A stretch of 64,000 nt of DNA from JAEYZM01 sp943372195 (GTDB lineage: Bacteria > Bacteroidota > Bacteroidia > Sphingobacteriales > Sphingobacteriaceae). Shown in pieces: positions 17,734-24,652 of this stretch. Below the pieces are notes generated by a model. That model saw only the letters and a program-made list of their open reading frames with translations. It ran no database searches and was not told the origin of the DNA. Position 1 is the first letter of the stretch. The number at the start of each line of letters is the position of its first letter. The position numbers were made by a program, and so were the translations under genes. The DNA lies in NCBI GenBank assembly GCA_943372195.1, contig CALRXS010000007.1, positions 75,075 to 139,074 on the forward strand, read 5' to 3'.

Positions 17734-17765
17734 CAAATATAAAAGTTTCCTAATTAAGAAACAAA
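17734..17765 (-). promoter_or_regulatory. higBA promoter
   Basis: On the minus strand TTTG (17765-17762), a 20-base spacer and TATATTTG (17741-17734) match the Bacteroidota -33/-7 consensus with one extra spacer base. Predicted transcription would start near 17729, about 12 bases before the higB ATG. Confidence 0.65.
17745..17762. promoter_or_regulatory. Candidate HigA operator
   Basis: GTTTCCTAATTAAGAAAC is an 18-bp palindrome with one mismatched pair (arms GTTTC/GAAAC, core TAATTA). It fills the spacer between the -33 and -7 boxes of higBA, where a bound antitoxin would block RNA polymerase. Confidence 0.6.
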
Positions 17766-17779
17766 TATTTCAAATAAAT

Positions 17780-17798
17780 GGGAGGATGAAATCCTCCC
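17780..17798. terminator. Hairpin between higB and the membrane protein gene
   Basis: A perfect 8-bp stem, GGGAGGAT (17780-17787) and ATCCTCCC (17791-17798), with a 3-base loop. It is downstream of the minus-strand membrane protein gene and upstream of higB. It lacks a clear T tract, so terminator activity is uncertain. Confidence 0.45.
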
Positions 17799-17847
17799 TT
17801 ACAGGTGCAATAAATAAAATTACGTGATAATATTAATGGGCCGCTTT

Positions 17848-17886
17848 CTAGTTACTAGTAACCAGTTACTGGTTACAAGTTATTAG
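17848..17886. repeat. 7-bp tandem array, CTAGTTA type, overlapping a gene end
   Basis: Five units (first two CTAGTTA and CTAGTAA, last CAAGTTA) and a closing TTAG. The left edge TTTCTAGTTA and right edge TTAG recur at 63011-63052. The array encodes the last residues (NNL) and the TAA stop of the minus-strand gene beginning at 18544. Confidence 0.85.
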
Positions 17887-18544
17887 ACCCTTTTATCAGT
17901 CCCAGTACATGCCCAAACACCACCACCGGCACTATCACCGCAGGCAACAAACTAAACGGAAAATGCTGCACCACTTTATTAGGTTGATCGAATGCGATTA
18001 ATTGCTGCGGACCTGGTGCTGAGATGATAGATGTTACTACTATATTAATTAAGAATATAAGTCCGACGTAATTCCATATCAGCAATGCTTTATTCGATAA
18101 TTTACCTCTTGTATATAAATAGTAAACGATTATAGAACTAATGCCAATCAGTATATCAAAGTTATTGCCTTCGAAAGTCATTTCTTTCGGAATGAATTTT
18201 ATTTCATACAAGGCATGTAATACTAACTCTACTAATAATCGTGTCGCATGAATAAGAATTAGGTATTTCATCTCAAAATTCATACACATCCGTCTAAATC
18301 TTTCAATACTTAAACTAAGTATAACAATTATAAAAGAGGGTAGTACTAATAAAACAAATCGAGGCGGAATGGTGCTAGAATCTGCATAGAAATCTGTGCT
18401 GCTAATGATTGACTGTACTAATGCAATCAATGCTATGATAGCTAGTAAGATTTTGTTTTTATGAGATGCTAAATATAAAAATGCGACAGACATTAATACT
18501 GCCGATCCGAAAATTAAATAATAGATACTGTTAAGCTGTTCCAT
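17873..18544 (-). CDS. Unknown multi-pass membrane protein
   Basis: About 223 aa and strongly hydrophobic, with roughly six or seven membrane segments (YYLIFGSAVLMSVAFLYLA, KILLAIIALIALVQSII, FVLLVLPSFIIVILSLSI and others up to LLPAVIVPVVVFGHVLG). I do not recognise a family. The frame is open ten codons upstream to a TTG at 18574, but that part holds a -7-like TTGTTTTG (18574-18567), so ATG 18544 is preferred. It follows the second Crp/Fnr gene and a perfect 18-bp palindrome, and is probably that regulator's target. The last codons and stop lie in a 7-bp repeat array. Confidence 0.75.
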   Translation of the reverse strand: MEQLNSIYYLIFGSAVLMSVAFLYLASHKNKILLAIIALIALVQSIISSTDFYADSSTIPPRFVLLVLPSFIIVILSLSIERFRRMCMNFEMKYLILIHATRLLVELVLHALYEIKFIPKEMTFEGNNFDILIGISSIIVYYLYTRGKLSNKALLIWNYVGLIFLINIVVTSIISAPGPQQLIAFDQPNKVVQHFPFSLLPAVIVPVVVFGHVLGLIKGSNNL

Positions 18545-18594
18545 ATAAATTGTATTTAAACTTCTGCAAAACAACAGTATAATTATTCAATACT

Positions 18595-18612
18595 ACTTGT
18601 CATATGACAAGT
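18595..18612. promoter_or_regulatory. Perfect Crp/Fnr-type palindrome before the membrane protein gene
   Basis: ACTTGTCATATGACAAGT is a perfect 18-bp palindrome with core TTGTC-N4-GACAA. On the minus strand its centre is 36.5 bp from the last G of TTGTTTTG (18574-18567). This is exactly the same distance as in the SRPBCC promoter at 16.4 kb. No -33 TTTG is present. Confidence 0.7.
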
Positions 18613-18623
18613 TTTGAAAATTA

Positions 18624-19202
18624 TTATTTTCTAGAATGTTCTCTTCTGATTCTACTAAACGAGGTATCTGTAATACCTAAATACGAAGCAATATACTTTA
18701 ATGGTACATGCTGAAACATTTCGCGTTTTTGTTGCAATAAATTCTCATATCGCTGTTCTGCTTTATCATTTATCAATGACAAGCTTCGAAATTTCTGTTC
18801 TACTAATTGTCCGACCAACATACTTCTACCCAGCTCTCTAAATGCAGGCATACTATGGAACAATTGATTGATAGTTTCAAAATTGATACTATAATAAACG
18901 CAATCACTAATGCTTTGTATATTTTCTTTAGCAGGTATTCTTCTGAAAAAGGAGAGAGGCTCTATCACCATTTCCTTAGGGCAATAGATATTCGTTGTTA
19001 TCTCTTCACCTTCGGTATTAAAGGTATAAGCGCGCATATAGCCATCAACCAGAAAAGCATATTCATTGCTCATTTTCCCAATCTCTAAAAACATGCTGTT
19101 CTTTTCAATTTTCTTCTCCTCAAAATGACTACATATCTGCATCAACACCTCTTCAGGCATCTCCATCTTTGATTTAAAAAAATCTATTAAAAACTTTCTC
19201 AT
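18624..19202 (-). CDS. Crp/Fnr family transcriptional regulator (second copy)
   Basis: A 192-aa paralogue of the regulator at 16.5-17.1 kb, with the same build: beta-roll (FLEIGKMSNEYAFLVDGYMRAYTF ... NIYCPKEMVIEPLSFF), linking helix and C-terminal HTH (VPLKYIASYLGITDTSFSRIRREHSRK). The recognition helices differ (TDTSFSRIRRE here, SAETFSRVRKK in the first copy), in line with slightly different target palindromes. The effector is unknown. Its upstream leader contains a 7-bp array. The next gene on the strand, after a perfect palindrome, is the unknown membrane protein. Confidence 0.9.
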   Translation of the reverse strand: MRKFLIDFFKSKMEMPEEVLMQICSHFEEKKIEKNSMFLEIGKMSNEYAFLVDGYMRAYTFNTEGEEITTNIYCPKEMVIEPLSFFRRIPAKENIQSISDCVYYSINFETINQLFHSMPAFRELGRSMLVGQLVEQKFRSLSLINDKAEQRYENLLQQKREMFQHVPLKYIASYLGITDTSFSRIRREHSRK

Positions 19203-19208
19203 TTTTTT

Positions 19209-19238
19209 CTAGCTACTAGCTACTAGCTACTGGTTACT
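19209..19238. repeat. 7-bp tandem array, CTAGCTA type, overlapping a gene end
   Basis: Three exact CTAGCTA units, one CTGGTTA and CTAT. It lies in the leader of the second Crp/Fnr gene (ATG 19202, minus). It also encodes the final SNQ and the TAG stop (19227-19229) of the M28 peptidase gene. Confidence 0.85.
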
Positions 19239-20210
19239 ATATATCAAATGCATCACACTCTGTCCCACCGCCTTCAAACTCTTCTTATCAATCTTATCTA
19301 ACTTATCTTCGTTCGTATGCCAATGTTTCCAAAAACCAGAAGCACTCGTTTCATCACGGTGTATGATGTCTATCATCGGTATGTTTGCAATGGTGTTGAC
19401 GTAATAATGATCGTCGACAATCGCCGGACTCGCCTGATAAGAGAAGTAACTTGAGTAACCTGCTTGTGCTGCTGCTGCCCATACTTTTTCTAATACTTGC
19501 GGAGCATATACTCTCGAAATTTCTTCTTGCATAAATACTGCATTCTCACCACCTACCATGTCTAACAATATGCCGAACATCGGTTTGTAATTTGGTATCG
19601 GCGGATTCTTTGCCCAATACTGCGAACCCAAACAATACGAATCTTGCATTTGCTTATATGCAGAAATTTCTGGCTGTCCGTAATCTTCTATATCAAATAA
19701 AATAATATCAACGCCAACATCCGTATTCTTCATTTGCATTTGTCTTGCAATTTCTAGCAATACTCCAACACCACTGCCTCCATCGTTCGCACCATCAATC
19801 GCATTGTTTTTATTCTCGTCATCTTGATCTGCAAATGGTCTCGTATCCCAATGTGCCGCCAATAAAATTCTCTTCGCAGCCTTCGCATTAAATGATGCAA
19901 TAATATTTTTTAATTGAAATTTCTTTCCATCAAATGTCGTCACCTCCCCACTTTGTACATAAACACTTCCACCATATTTCTTCAACTCCGCCTGCAACCA
20001 GTCCGCACATTTCGCATGCGCTTTCGTTCCCGGCACCCTCGGACCAAATCCCACCTGCTTCGCCACATACGCATAAGCACTATCCTCATTAAAACTCGGC
20101 ACCTCCACCTTCTTCTCTACCACTGCATCCTCTTTCTTTACTTCCTTCTTCTCCTCCCCACAAGCAGTAATCAAAATCGCCAACAATAAAATGTTTTTAT
20201 AATTCTTCAT
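19227..20210 (-). CDS. M28-family peptidase / glutaminyl cyclase-like lipoprotein
   Basis: A 327-aa exported lipoprotein (lipobox ITAC, Cys17), followed by a Lys/Glu-rich linker. The M28 zinc fold is clear: LLAAHWDTRPFAD, GANDGGSGVGVLLEIA, ILFDIEDYGQ, LLDMVGG and IDIIH. This subgroup (H-WDTRP, ANDG, E-DYG) includes glutaminyl-peptide cyclotransferases as well as aminopeptidases, so either activity is possible. It acts in the periplasm or on the cell surface. Both ends lie next to 7-bp arrays, and the last three codons and stop are inside one. Confidence 0.88.
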   Translation of the reverse strand: MKNYKNILLLAILITACGEEKKEVKKEDAVVEKKVEVPSFNEDSAYAYVAKQVGFGPRVPGTKAHAKCADWLQAELKKYGGSVYVQSGEVTTFDGKKFQLKNIIASFNAKAAKRILLAAHWDTRPFADQDDENKNNAIDGANDGGSGVGVLLEIARQMQMKNTDVGVDIILFDIEDYGQPEISAYKQMQDSYCLGSQYWAKNPPIPNYKPMFGILLDMVGGENAVFMQEEISRVYAPQVLEKVWAAAAQAGYSSYFSYQASPAIVDDHYYVNTIANIPMIDIIHRDETSASGFWKHWHTNEDKLDKIDKKSLKAVGQSVMHLIYSNQ

Positions 20211-20227
20211 AATCTATTTCTAAAAAC

Positions 20228-20290
20228 TTGTAACTAGTAACTGGTCACTAGTTACTGGCACTAGCATATTAGCATACTAGCATACTAATA
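20228..20290. repeat. Composite tandem array, period 7 then 8
   Basis: Four 7-mers (TTGTAAC, TAGTAAC, TGGTCAC, TAGTTAC), a TGGCAC joint and then TAGCATAC-type 8-mers. Read on the minus strand it repeats the structure and much of the sequence of the array at 31-115, including GTATGCTAATATGCTAGTGC. It fills the gap between cysS and the M28 gene. Confidence 0.85.
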
Positions 20291-21808
20291 TTATTCCGCG
20301 TACGCCCACTCACTCCCACCTTTCCCATCCATAACAACCAACCCCGCTTCCTTAAACTGCGCCCTTATCTTATCTACCATCACAAAATTTTTCTCTGCAC
20401 GCGCCTCTCTGTAATTCTCCATCAAGCGATCTACCAATGGTAATATATTCATGCTCTCCAACATCTTCGCTTCTGAAATACCTAATACCTCATGATTAAA
20501 TGATACATATGTATTTAAAAGTTTTTCAAAAATATCTCTTCGGATGTTAGCAGTTTTTAAATGCCCAGCTTTGATTGAATTTATTCGCTTCAACAGATTG
20601 TATAACTCTGCAATACTCTTCGCTGAATTGAAATCATTATTGATGCCTTCAAATACTGCATCTATCTCTGCACTTAATTCTTTGTTTAATTCTTCATCGA
20701 CAGATGTTCCTAAATCTTCAATATTTTCTGCTAATAATATTTCTGCAGTTCTTAATCCGTTAATTAATTTCTTCAATCCTTTTTCAGCTGCATCTAAAGC
20801 TTCGTTCGAAAAATCTAAGGTGCTTCTGTAATGTGCTTGCAACATGAAGAAACGAATCGTCAATGGTGAGTATGCTCTATGCAACAGAGGGTGATCTCCT
20901 GCAAAAAACTGATTTAAGTTAATCGCATTACCCAATGACTTACCCATCTTTTGACCGTTGATCGTAATCATATTATTATGCATCCAATATTTCGCCGGAT
21001 GTGTATGATTGCTCGCCTTCGATTGTGCGATCTCACATTCATGATGCGGAAACAATAAATCCATTCCGCCTCCATGTATATCAAATTGCTCACCTAAATA
21101 TTTCGAACTCATCGCTGAACATTCTATATGCCATCCCGGGAAACCTTCTGACCATGGGGAGTTCCATCGCATGATATGTTCTGGTGATGCTTTCTTCCAT
21201 AAGGCAAAATCGAAATGATTTTTCTTCTCATCTGATCCTTCTAATGTTCTGCGCTCTTCACCTGCATGTGCCATCAAATCATCTAACACTCTGCCTGATA
21301 ATTCTCCATAAGGTTCTTTCTCATTGTACTTCAATACATCGAAATAAACTGATCCGTTTGATACATAAGCTAAGCCTTCGTTAATGATTTTTTGTATCAT
21401 CTCGATCTGCTCAATGATATGTCCTGTTGCTCGTGGCTCTATACTCGGACGCATCACATTCAACTTATCCATCGCTAAATGATAAGCCAATGTATATTCT
21501 TGCGCAACTTCCATAGGCTCTAACTGCTCTATTCTAGCACGCTTAGCAATTTTATCATCTCCCTCGTCTGCATCATTTTCTAGATGCCCCACATCCGTAA
21601 TATTTCTTACATATCTAACTTTGTAACCACAATATTTTAAATAGCGGAATACTAAATCAAATGTTATCGCTGATCTAGCATGCCCTAAATGGGGTTCTCC
21701 ATATACCGTCGGACCGCAGACATACATGCCTACAAATTGTCCGCTAATGGGCTCAAAGGCCTCTTTCTCTCTACTTAGAGAGTTATATACACTTATCTTT
21801 TGCTCCAT
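20291..21808 (-). CDS. cysS: Cysteinyl-tRNA synthetase
   Basis: Charges tRNA-Cys. A class I synthetase of 505 aa. The HIGH motif is HLGH in CGPTVYGEPHLGHARS near residue 35, preceded by a zinc-ligand Cys. The KMSKS motif is KMGKSLGN near 283. Other zinc ligands are in WHIECSAMS and HHECEIAQS. The DALR-type C-terminal helical domain is intact. I chose ATG 21808; the frame extends two codons to a TTG. The TAA is immediately next to a repeat array. Confidence 0.96.
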   Translation of the reverse strand: MEQKISVYNSLSREKEAFEPISGQFVGMYVCGPTVYGEPHLGHARSAITFDLVFRYLKYCGYKVRYVRNITDVGHLENDADEGDDKIAKRARIEQLEPMEVAQEYTLAYHLAMDKLNVMRPSIEPRATGHIIEQIEMIQKIINEGLAYVSNGSVYFDVLKYNEKEPYGELSGRVLDDLMAHAGEERRTLEGSDEKKNHFDFALWKKASPEHIMRWNSPWSEGFPGWHIECSAMSSKYLGEQFDIHGGGMDLLFPHHECEIAQSKASNHTHPAKYWMHNNMITINGQKMGKSLGNAINLNQFFAGDHPLLHRAYSPLTIRFFMLQAHYRSTLDFSNEALDAAEKGLKKLINGLRTAEILLAENIEDLGTSVDEELNKELSAEIDAVFEGINNDFNSAKSIAELYNLLKRINSIKAGHLKTANIRRDIFEKLLNTYVSFNHEVLGISEAKMLESMNILPLVDRLMENYREARAEKNFVMVDKIRAQFKEAGLVVMDGKGGSEWAYAE

Positions 21809-21844
21809 ACACAAACATAATAATAATTAGGTAAATACGATTGA

Positions 21845-22948
21845 CTATAAGCCTATCTCAGACACAATTGGGTAGTGATCTGAATATTTCTTTTTGATGA
21901 TTTTGAAGTTAAGGACCTGTAGCTTTTCGCTACACAATATATAGTCAATCTGGAAATTTGGAAAAGCACCGTTATACGTCATGCCCACTCCGAATCCTTT
22001 TTCTCTAAAGGTGTTTTTTAAATTATTAGAGATCACATGGTAAGCATAAGATGCCGGTGTGTCGTTGAAGTCGCCCGCAACAATAACAGGGTAGGGGCTT
22101 TCATCGATTAACTCTTTTATTTTCTCTGCCTGTTTTGCTCTTCTTATAAATGCATTTTTTAATCGCGCACCAATTCTTTTTGAAGAAACTAAATCTGCAT
22201 CTACCTCTGATTTCACCTTGTCTAAGTATTGATAATCTTCTGGCTGAAAACTGATTGATTGCAAATGCACATTAAACACACGAATAGTATCTCCATTTTT
22301 GAGGATGTCAACAATCATACCCATGTTTGCATGTGGATGATCGTAAAACGATATAAGCTCAGTATTTATAATTTCATATTTTGATAATACAGCCATAGAC
22401 ATCGTTTCGGTTTCGTTTTTCTCAAATACCTCTTGCTCAAAATATTTATACGATCCTTTTTCTATCAAGCTGTCTTTGATATCATAAATACCTTTTTTGC
22501 GATAATAGAATTCTTGAATGCACATCACATCTGCCTCTTCATTCAAAATCATCTCCATCATCTCATGCTTCGATTGCTTGTCGTATTTGTTCGTCTTTAT
22601 GGGTTTGAACAAATGTGCATTGTAGCTTAAGATCTTTATCTTTTTTTCTGTATTTGTTTTTTCTGAAGAGTTGAATTGTATGTAGTCTAATAAGGTATTC
22701 CAGCCTATGGCTAATGCAAAAATCGGAATAATTGCAAACCATCTTTTTCTAATAATCCAGTATAATGCAAAAAAGAAATTGATCAATACAAAGAAGGGAT
22801 ATGCTAATCCGAAGAAGGCAATCTGCCAATTCACCTCCGGATTTACCCAGGCAGCAAAGTATGAAATCAATAGAGCTACTACTGCAATAATGTTAAAAAA
22901 TGCAAACAACCAATAAAAAAAACTACGCTTCTTATTACTCTTCGCCAT
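21845..22948 (-). CDS. Membrane-anchored endonuclease/exonuclease/phosphatase protein
   Basis: A 367-aa protein with three N-terminal membrane segments (FFYWLFAFFNIIAVVALLISY, IAFFGLAYPFFVLINFFFALYW, FAIIPIFALAIG). A DNase I-like EEP domain follows from about residue 105. Motifs are ILSYNAHLF, MCIQEFYY (metal Glu), VFNVHLQS, VAGDFNDTP, QIDYILCS and SDHYPIV, all needed for Mg-dependent phosphodiester or phosphomonoester cleavage. The substrate may be nucleic acid, a lipid or an inositol phosphate; the sequence does not tell. It is the last gene of mutL-rhomboid-rhomboid-EEP and overlaps the preceding stop by one base. Confidence 0.88.
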   Translation of the reverse strand: MAKSNKKRSFFYWLFAFFNIIAVVALLISYFAAWVNPEVNWQIAFFGLAYPFFVLINFFFALYWIIRKRWFAIIPIFALAIGWNTLLDYIQFNSSEKTNTEKKIKILSYNAHLFKPIKTNKYDKQSKHEMMEMILNEEADVMCIQEFYYRKKGIYDIKDSLIEKGSYKYFEQEVFEKNETETMSMAVLSKYEIINTELISFYDHPHANMGMIVDILKNGDTIRVFNVHLQSISFQPEDYQYLDKVKSEVDADLVSSKRIGARLKNAFIRRAKQAEKIKELIDESPYPVIVAGDFNDTPASYAYHVISNNLKNTFREKGFGVGMTYNGAFPNFQIDYILCSEKLQVLNFKIIKKKYSDHYPIVSEIGL

Positions 22949-23823
22949 TATTCTTTTCCTGCTTTAAATAATTGTTCTTTCTCTTTCGCACTTAAACTCT
23001 CGTATCCACCTGATGATATTTTATCAAGTATTCTATCTATCTCATCTTGTGAAATTTTATTGCTCTGTTGATTATAATTTTGATTTCTATAAGCCACTTT
23101 AATTTTTTGCTTTGGCTTAAATAATTTTGAAATCCAATCAATCAAGTTTGCAAACATCCGACTTAAATCATAACCATTTTGCAATGACTTGATGTAAAGA
23201 AAACCGAAGATCGCTCCACCTATATGCGCTAAATGTCCGCCTGCATTACTGCCACCAATACTCACTAAATCTAAAATGAGGTAAATGGCTGCGATGTATT
23301 TTAATTTCACCGGACCAAAAATGGCAAGTACAATGCTATAGTTTGGCAATAGGGTAGCAGCCGCAAACACAATGGTCATAATGGCTGCAGAAGCACCGAG
23401 TGCTCTGCTTAATAATATTTTATCGTCGAAGTAAGGGAAAACATTATAGCAAAAAACATAAAATAATCCGCCGAATACACCACCCATCAAATAAGTTGGC
23501 AAGAATTTTTTCTCTCCTAAATATTCAATAAATAATTTTCCGAACCAATACAAGACTAATAAGTTAAACAGTATATGAAATACTGTTTTGTGCATGAACA
23601 TGTAGCTGATGATGGTCCATGGTTTGTAAATTAACTCCCCAACATCCGCAGGTAACATTAAATAATTAACTAAAATAAAATCTACTGGGTCGGGTAATTT
23701 AAATAATAAAGTAAGTAGCCAAGAGATTAATATTACGAGATAAATCGCAATGTTGATGCCTATGATTTGCATCAGCACATCACCATTTCTAAAAGAACTT
23801 TTTATGTCTTGATAAATGCTCAT
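22948..23823 (-). CDS. Rhomboid intramembrane serine protease (second of pair)
   Basis: A 291-aa six-helix membrane protease. The catalytic Ser is in LGASAAIMT (GxSx, the fourth residue Ala where Gly is common). The catalytic His is in HLAHIGGAIFG. The N-terminal loop has the typical WTIISYMFMH and HILFNLLVLYWFG. The C-terminal ~50 residues are soluble, with a short conserved tail (SQDEIDRILDKISSGGYESLSAKEKEQLF) common in Bacteroidota rhomboids. It lies 4 bases after the first rhomboid gene and overlaps the EEP gene by one base. The substrate is unknown. Confidence 0.9.
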   Translation of the reverse strand: MSIYQDIKSSFRNGDVLMQIIGINIAIYLVILISWLLTLLFKLPDPVDFILVNYLMLPADVGELIYKPWTIISYMFMHKTVFHILFNLLVLYWFGKLFIEYLGEKKFLPTYLMGGVFGGLFYVFCYNVFPYFDDKILLSRALGASAAIMTIVFAAATLLPNYSIVLAIFGPVKLKYIAAIYLILDLVSIGGSNAGGHLAHIGGAIFGFLYIKSLQNGYDLSRMFANLIDWISKLFKPKQKIKVAYRNQNYNQQSNKISQDEIDRILDKISSGGYESLSAKEKEQLFKAGKE

Positions 23824-23827
23824 GTTC

Positions 23828-24652
23828 TTAATACCAACGATTAGTTTTCTTTCTCCAATACTTTATCAAAATAAATCCGAATAACATACCACCTAAATGT
23901 GCGAAATGTGCAACATTGTCTGATGGGTTATTTTGTATACCACTGTATAATTCAAAAATACCATAAAGCATCACAAAGTATTTTGCCTTCATTGGTAAGA
24001 AGAAAAATACATAGATCATTGAATTCGGGAACATCATACCGAATGCTAACAATACTCCGAACACAGCGCCCGATGCACCAACTGTTGGTATTGATTGTTT
24101 AACTTGTATTAATTCATTCGCGAATCCGATAGCGTTTTGTTGTAGTTCTATCGAAGCCGGATTGCTATTCCAACTATTCATCAACTCTACGAAAATTGGT
24201 TGATATTGTTGAGGCACTGAGTTCAATACAAAGTATTCGAAACTCTTATTCGTAGGGTCTGCGAAAAATTGATTGGCTGCCGATTGTAAACTACTCATCT
24301 CTACATAAATCACTAAAGTATGAAGTACTGCAGCACCTAAGCCTGTGATGATATAATAGGTTAAGAATTTTTTAGGGCCCCAAATATTTTCTAAGGCAGA
24401 ACCGAACATCCAAAGGGCAAACATGTTCGAGAATAAATGCATGAAATTGCCATGCATAAATAAATGTGTAGCAAATTGATAAGCTTTAAACTCAGGCGCG
24501 CCCGGGTAGTAAAGAGCTAACCAATCGGTTAAATCTTTTTGAAAAGTATTTTGAATGACGATGGTCATCAAGAAAAACAAGCCATTGATGATGAGCAAGT
24601 TTTTTACGATGGTCGGCAATAACGAAAATCCTTGTGGTCTATAATTATCCAT
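23828..24652 (-). CDS. Rhomboid intramembrane serine protease (first of pair)
   Basis: A 274-aa rhomboid. The catalytic Ser lies in VGASGAVFG (GxSG) and His in VAHFAHLGGMLFG. FATHLFMHGNFMHLFSNMFALWMFG marks the helix 1-2 loop. A ~75-residue soluble insertion, rich in Asn/Gln and carrying SFEYFVLNSVPQQYQP, sits between helices 3 and 4 just before the Ser. The paralogue lacks this insertion. The gene starts directly at the mutL stop. Pairs of rhomboids after mutL are known in other Bacteroidota. Confidence 0.92.
   Translation of the reverse strand: MDNYRPQGFSLLPTIVKNLLIINGLFFLMTIVIQNTFQKDLTDWLALYYPGAPEFKAYQFATHLFMHGNFMHLFSNMFALWMFGSALENIWGPKKFLTYYIITGLGAAVLHTLVIYVEMSSLQSAANQFFADPTNKSFEYFVLNSVPQQYQPIFVELMNSWNSNPASIELQQNAIGFANELIQVKQSIPTVGASGAVFGVLLAFGMMFPNSMIYVFFFLPMKAKYFVMLYGIFELYSGIQNNPSDNVAHFAHLGGMLFGFILIKYWRKKTNRWY

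Noticed and set aside
17780..17798. GGGAGGAT hairpin as part of the repeat system
   Set aside because: It is a single perfect stem without 7-bp periodicity. It looks like an ordinary weak terminator or mRNA hairpin.
18545..18574. TTG 18574 as start of the membrane protein
   Set aside because: These ten codons contain the -7-like TTGTTTTG and do not form a signal. ATG 18544 fits the promoter layout.
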